Positions 60,366-64,000 of a stretch of 64,000 bases of DNA are shown here, one piece after another. A program made the translations under genes and the position numbers. Origin of the DNA: Yersinia massiliensis CCUG 53443 (GTDB lineage Bacteria; Pseudomonadota; Gammaproteobacteria; Enterobacterales; Enterobacteriaceae); assembly GCF_000312485.1 (NCBI RefSeq), contig NZ_HE997644.1, positions 604,492 through 668,491 of the forward strand, given 5' to 3'. The notes beneath the pieces were generated by a model. That model saw only the letters and a program-made list of their open reading frames with translations. It was not told the origin of the DNA and ran no database searches. Position 1 is the stretch's first letter. Every line of letters starts with the position of its first letter.

Positions 60366-60507
60366 CACTCTGTGTCCTTCATCTGTCTTTCTTCTGCAGC
60401 CTGATTCTTAATGTTCGGTAACCGGATTTCTTTGAACAATCAACATGCCCTGCCTGAACATCCGACTCTACAGGTGCTTAGGCAGGCCCGGTCATGGCTG
60501 ACCGTTA

Positions 60508-60551
60508 CCCCCCAACAACACGGGTAGACAAACCTGCCCGTATTGTTGGGG
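60508..60551. other. Strong intergenic hairpin in the Zir-like operon
   Basis: CCCCAACAA...CGGG / CCCG...TTGTTGGGG around a loop of about 12 nt, between two cotranscribed genes. It has no U run, so an RNA-stabilising or processing site is more likely than a terminator. Confidence 0.6.
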
Positions 60552-60564
60552 TCTGTTCACTAAA

Positions 60565-61467
60565 TTAGTTGTAATCCACCGCGAGGTTGAAGCCCTGTAC
60601 ACCATCGTCAGAGGTTGTCAGCAGCTTACCTGTCGTATTTGTCGGTACGGTGAAGTTGGCATCAGTGACGGTGGTATCAATACCCCCCGCCGGCGCAGTG
60701 ACGTTATCAGTCGCACTGGTACCAACCAGACGCCAGTTGTAGGTAAAGTCCCCAGTATGATCATCAACTGGGGCAGTACCATCCGGCTGACCATCGCCAT
60801 CTGCATCCAACCACAGTTTAAACACGTAGCTGTCGCCCACGTTCAGCGTGGTGGCTGTTCCAATCAAGTTGGTGGCAAAGCTAGTATCACTGGCTGCATA
60901 AATACCAGGAACCACACTGGTCAGGTTTGGCAGGACCGGTCCTGGTGGTGTGACACCGGTACCCCCGCCGCCCACGCTAGTATCCAGCACGGTTATCGTT
61001 TCCCCGCTGATGGGATCACCTGACGCGGAATATTCCACAATCTCTACCCCGATCACTTCACCCACAGCCGATACTGGGATCACCAAACTGGAACCACCGG
61101 CCCCCCCCACAGAAGTCGCCGAGTTATGAGTCACCCCAGTGCTGATGGTATTACGCGTCGTACCACCATCGGGTGTCGAGAACCACGTGATATGCGTTGA
61201 CGATCCGGTGGCATCCAGATCACCATCCTGATCCTGGTAGATATAGGTCATTAAAATCGTCTCGCCGACCATCAGTTTTAGACCTCCTGAGTAGGCGAAA
61301 TCTACCGCATGCTCGGCGCTGTTTGTTATCGCACTCAGAACTGGCGCACGCCCCTGGATAGTGCCGGTCGGGGCCGTTAATACCGCATAAGCACTGCCCA
61401 TGGTGTAACCGGCTATCGCCAGCGCCAGCGCCAGTTTTTTCAATGTAAACGTCTTTGTTCTGTGCAT
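60565..61467 (-). CDS. Exported passenger-like protein, copy 2
   Basis: A 300-aa protein with a signal peptide (cut near SAYA, residue 28), the IQGRAPVLS motif at the mature start, an Asp-rich DQDGDLDATG segment, a TPPGPVLP linker and a C-terminal domain ending QGFNLAVDYN. The last region is homologous to the C-terminal domain of the autotransporter at 62557. AAGGAAG precedes the ATG. Probably crosses the outer membrane with that barrel's help, as ZirS/SinI-type proteins are thought to do; inference. Confidence 0.7.
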   Translation of the reverse strand: MHRTKTFTLKKLALALAIAGYTMGSAYAVLTAPTGTIQGRAPVLSAITNSAEHAVDFAYSGGLKLMVGETILMTYIYQDQDGDLDATGSSTHITWFSTPDGGTTRNTISTGVTHNSATSVGGAGGSSLVIPVSAVGEVIGVEIVEYSASGDPISGETITVLDTSVGGGGTGVTPPGPVLPNLTSVVPGIYAASDTSFATNLIGTATTLNVGDSYVFKLWLDADGDGQPDGTAPVDDHTGDFTYNWRLVGTSATDNVTAPAGGIDTTVTDANFTVPTNTTGKLLTTSDDGVQGFNLAVDYN

Positions 61468-61551
61468 CGTGTCTACTTCCTTGGTGAGTCATCTGTAAGG
61501 ATGCCGGTATTCGGCACCTTGTCGGTTTGGTGGCCTGAAAATCGTGCGACC

Positions 61552-62448
61552 TTAGTTAAAATCTACTTTCAAGGTGAAGCCCTGATCGCCGGGGATGGCC
61601 CCAGAGCTGGAGGCGCTGTTGAGCGGTACCGTATAGGTGTCGCTAGTGGCCCCTGGGATAACGTGATTATTTAATGTTGTGACAGCACTGCTGCCATTGG
61701 CTGTCGTATTGCTGCCGTCTAACTGCCACTGAATGCTGCCTAGCGTTGCCGTCAAATTGGCTTCACCCGCATCCCACTCGCCATTACCATTACTGTCATC
61801 CCAAGCGCGGAACACATAGGTTGCCCCAACTTGCGGATGGGCTGAGGTGATACGGGCATAGTCCGTCGCACCACTGCCCGCGGTTGGATTATCAGAAGCT
61901 AAGAAGATACCGCCCGCGACATCAGTTCCCGGCGCTATCGGTCCCGGCGGTGTCAACGTGCCGCCACCATCGACGCTGGTATCGTCTACCGTAATGGTGC
62001 TGCCACTCAGGGGATCGCCTGTCGCAGAGTATTCCTGAATCACCACCTTTATCCTGCTGGCACCAATAGCGGCGGCAGGGATGGTCATGGCGCTGGTCCC
62101 CAACGAGCCCCCCGTTGCCGGTGTATTCACGATGCCGGTCGTAATCTGGGTTTCTGTCGTTCCATTGACGTAGTACCAACTCACGTGAGCAGTTGACGCA
62201 TCCGCATCCCCGTCGGCATCGCTGTAGCTATACGTCAGCGTAATGATGTCCCCCGTGGTCATCGGGTCTGTCGAGCTGCTGCTCAGGTCAACAGCTTGGG
62301 GCGTATTGTTAGAGGGGGCTCTCAGTTCCGGCGCACTCCCCTGAACTGATGCGGTTGACGGAGTACTGGCTGCCCAGACCGAATTGATTGAACATCCCGC
62401 GATGGCCAGCGCCAGTGCGAGCTTTTTCGATGTAAAGTGCCTGTTCAT
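61552..62448 (-). CDS. Exported passenger-like protein, copy 1
   Basis: 298 aa from ATG 62448 (AAGGATAG upstream; the longer ORF from 62532 is rejected). Signal peptide to about SVWAA, motif SVQGSAPEL, Asp-rich DADGDADAST, GGGTLTPPGP linker, and C-terminal GDQGFTLKVDFN. It aligns along its length with the 60565 gene and its last 90 residues align with the autotransporter's C-terminus (WxLDGxNT, TLNNH, GDQGFxLKV). Same operon, next to the barrel gene. Confidence 0.72.
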   Translation of the reverse strand: MNRHFTSKKLALALAIAGCSINSVWAASTPSTASVQGSAPELRAPSNNTPQAVDLSSSSTDPMTTGDIITLTYSYSDADGDADASTAHVSWYYVNGTTETQITTGIVNTPATGGSLGTSAMTIPAAAIGASRIKVVIQEYSATGDPLSGSTITVDDTSVDGGGTLTPPGPIAPGTDVAGGIFLASDNPTAGSGATDYARITSAHPQVGATYVFRAWDDSNGNGEWDAGEANLTATLGSIQWQLDGSNTTANGSSAVTTLNNHVIPGATSDTYTVPLNSASSSGAIPGDQGFTLKVDFN

Positions 62449-62556
62449 TGCTATCCTTTTCTCTGTTTGTTGTGCTGCACTGTCTGGCACCGGGCCAGGA
62501 TAAATGCTTGAGTGGCGACCCTGATGTGGCATGACTCATATCGAGGGACTTATGCA

Positions 62557-64000
62557 TTACCAATTCACTTTCAAAGCAAACCCTTGGTCGCCGCAGGCCA
62601 CACCACTGTTACTGTTGGCGTTGATTCGTGGTGTAAACTGATACCCTGTGACCCCCGTGTTATGGTTGTTCAACGTGATGGCGCAGCCTGCTGTGTTGGC
62701 TCCGTCCAACGCCCAATACACATCGGCTGCCGGAATGCTGGCTGTGATATCCGTATTGGTTGCGTCAAACAGCTTCACGGTGTAGGTCACCCCAACCCTC
62801 GGGCTGTCGCCACTGGTCAAGATATCCAAGCCGTGTGGATCGTGGATTTCTGCGCGTGTTACCTGTGTTGCACTGTGGGTAAAGGTGATGGTCTGGGCTG
62901 TCGTCACCCCATACGCCCCCAGATCCGCTTGCACCATGAAAGTACCCGGTTGGGTACTGATCAGTTCAGCTTCAAAGTGATCGATCTCACTGCGGACTGC
63001 GGTTTGTGTCCGTGCCATCTGAAGACAAGGCTGCGGTAGATTGAGGGCATCCACTGGACAGGAGGCATCCGAGTTAACCCAAGGAACCGAATTCCCGTTG
63101 GTGTCGGTTATCAGCCACACGGGTTGAAGTTGCGGGTCATTGATGGGGTGTCCCTGATGGTTTGCTAGATGAGCGGCCAGCATAATGGCATCGGCAGGCA
63201 GACCGGAGGCGGGGACGCTGTCAGCACTTTCCAGCACCAACCGCCCCTGCCGTTGTTGCCCGACCAGAATATCAACTGGATTCGAGGTGGCCTGACGGCC
63301 CTTCTCATCCATGACGGTGAGAGAGAGTTGATAACGGTTTGCTGCCGTTGGCGTTGGATCCCATGCGGGCAGCGTAATTTGCCAGCCCTGCGGATTATCA
63401 GCACCGGCAGTGGCTAGCAGAGACAAAGGAACCGTGTCTCCATGCCAGGTCACCCCAGTAATCCGATACTTATTGTTGACCAGCGGTTGCATCAGGTGGA
63501 CATCACCCTCGAGTAGGGTGGCCGGAACAGCCGCCAGATCCAGCATCAACAGGCCCGATTTTTCCTTGTACTCCAAGACAATATCGTAGTTACGATCAAC
63601 TCGATCATAGCGGCTACCCAGCAGCGTCCGCATGGCGGCCACATTGTCTGGGTCAAGTTGTTTGCTCAGCGGAGTGCCAATCTGGTAGTTCATCTGTAGG
63701 TCAATCTGAGCTTCGCTCTTTCCCTGCTGACCCTCTTTGTGACTGACCTTCAGTGTGGTCAGCGGGAACGGGGTATAATCCAGCCCCAATGTGACCGCAC
63801 GCGGATCTTTTTGCAGGTTCTCTTTGCCGAACAGCGCCACTTCATCACCGTAGTACTGCTCGTACACGACTGAAGCGCCCAGATGCGGATAGGCAGGCAG
63901 ATAGCCTTGTAGCCGGATATCAAATCCCTTCGCCGGACGTTCCAGATAGTCGTCAAAATCTTTGGAATCTTTCCAGCCGGTGAGCGGATGATAATAGTTG
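62557..64000 (-). CDS. Inverse autotransporter (invasin/ZirT type), C-terminal part
   Basis: Incomplete: the frame continues past the right edge of the window. About 480 codons are present. The N-terminal end of this part is the invasin/intimin beta-barrel (DDYLERPAKGFDIRL, YEQYYGDEVALFGK, LDYTPFPL, RNYDIVLEYKE), followed by Ig-like segments and a final domain ending CGDQGFALKVNW with paired Cys. First gene of a four-gene minus-strand operon whose other members repeat its last domain. The layout resembles Salmonella zirT/zirS and sinH/sinI. Outer-membrane location is established for the family. Confidence 0.85.
   Translation of the reverse strand, partial: NYYHPLTGWKDSKDFDDYLERPAKGFDIRLQGYLPAYPHLGASVVYEQYYGDEVALFGKENLQKDPRAVTLGLDYTPFPLTTLKVSHKEGQQGKSEAQIDLQMNYQIGTPLSKQLDPDNVAAMRTLLGSRYDRVDRNYDIVLEYKEKSGLLMLDLAAVPATLLEGDVHLMQPLVNNKYRITGVTWHGDTVPLSLLATAGADNPQGWQITLPAWDPTPTAANRYQLSLTVMDEKGRQATSNPVDILVGQQRQGRLVLESADSVPASGLPADAIMLAAHLANHQGHPINDPQLQPVWLITDTNGNSVPWVNSDASCPVDALNLPQPCLQMARTQTAVRSEIDHFEAELISTQPGTFMVQADLGAYGVTTAQTITFTHSATQVTRAEIHDPHGLDILTSGDSPRVGVTYTVKLFDATNTDITASIPAADVYWALDGANTAGCAITLNNHNTGVTGYQFTPRINANSNSGVACGDQGFALKVNW

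Overview
The window is enterobacterial chromosome, most likely Yersinia or a close relative in the Yersiniaceae. This rests on E. coli-like gene order (queG/tRNA-Gly x3/orn/rsgA/psd/mscM/epmA/frdABCD/blc/gdx/ecn/efp/epmB/yjeI/groLS/fxsA/aspA/dcuA/cutA/dsbD ... yjdC/tRNA-Phe), moderate GC, and invasin/Zir-type surface genes at the right end. No species name can be given from the sequence alone.

Layout. (1) 1-25.4 kb is conserved core: tRNA-Gly repeats, RNA turnover (orn), ribosome assembly (rsgA), phospholipid synthesis (psd), a mechanosensitive channel (mscM), the EF-P beta-lysylation set (epmA, epmB, efp), fumarate reductase with an FNR-type promoter, a guanidinium exporter under a guanidine-II riboswitch, groES-groEL behind a sigma-32 promoter, and aspA-dcuA feeding the fumarate respiration served by frdABCD. 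A roughly 950-bp non-coding repeat mosaic separates blc from gdx. (2) 25.4-40.2 kb lies between dsbD and yjdC, which are neighbours in E. coli. It holds a formate dehydrogenase module (fdhF with Cys in place of selenocysteine, a HydN-type ferredoxin, AegA) and a complete galactarate/glucarate pathway: garP-garK-garD on the plus strand, and garL-garR-second garK-cdaR on the minus strand. (3) 41.0-54.2 kb is an island in the 3' part of a tRNA-Phe gene, bounded by a 29-bp direct repeat of tRNA sequence and lacking a visible integrase. It carries a probable defence cargo: an RloC/PrrC-like ATPase with a zinc hook, an overlapping PD-(D/E)XK nuclease + Ski2-like helicase pair (Hachiman-like in layout), a 26-residue-repeat protein with a C-terminal SH3-like domain, a HEPN-like protein, and several decayed genes. 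(4) 54.4-59.3 kb is a second sugar-acid operon (IclR regulator, DapA-family aldolase/lyase, ACS-family transporter, UxaA-type dehydratase). (5) 59.5-64 kb is a minus-strand operon: an inverse autotransporter (invasin/ZirT type, cut by the window edge) followed by three small exported proteins. Two of these repeat the C-terminal domain of the autotransporter.

The main candidates for something undescribed are the integrase-less defence island at tRNA-Phe and the barrel-plus-detached-passengers operon at the right end. Names come from recognising protein families by eye; no database search was run. Start codons were moved from the longest ORF where a ribosome-binding site or the family length favoured an internal start, and each such entry says so.
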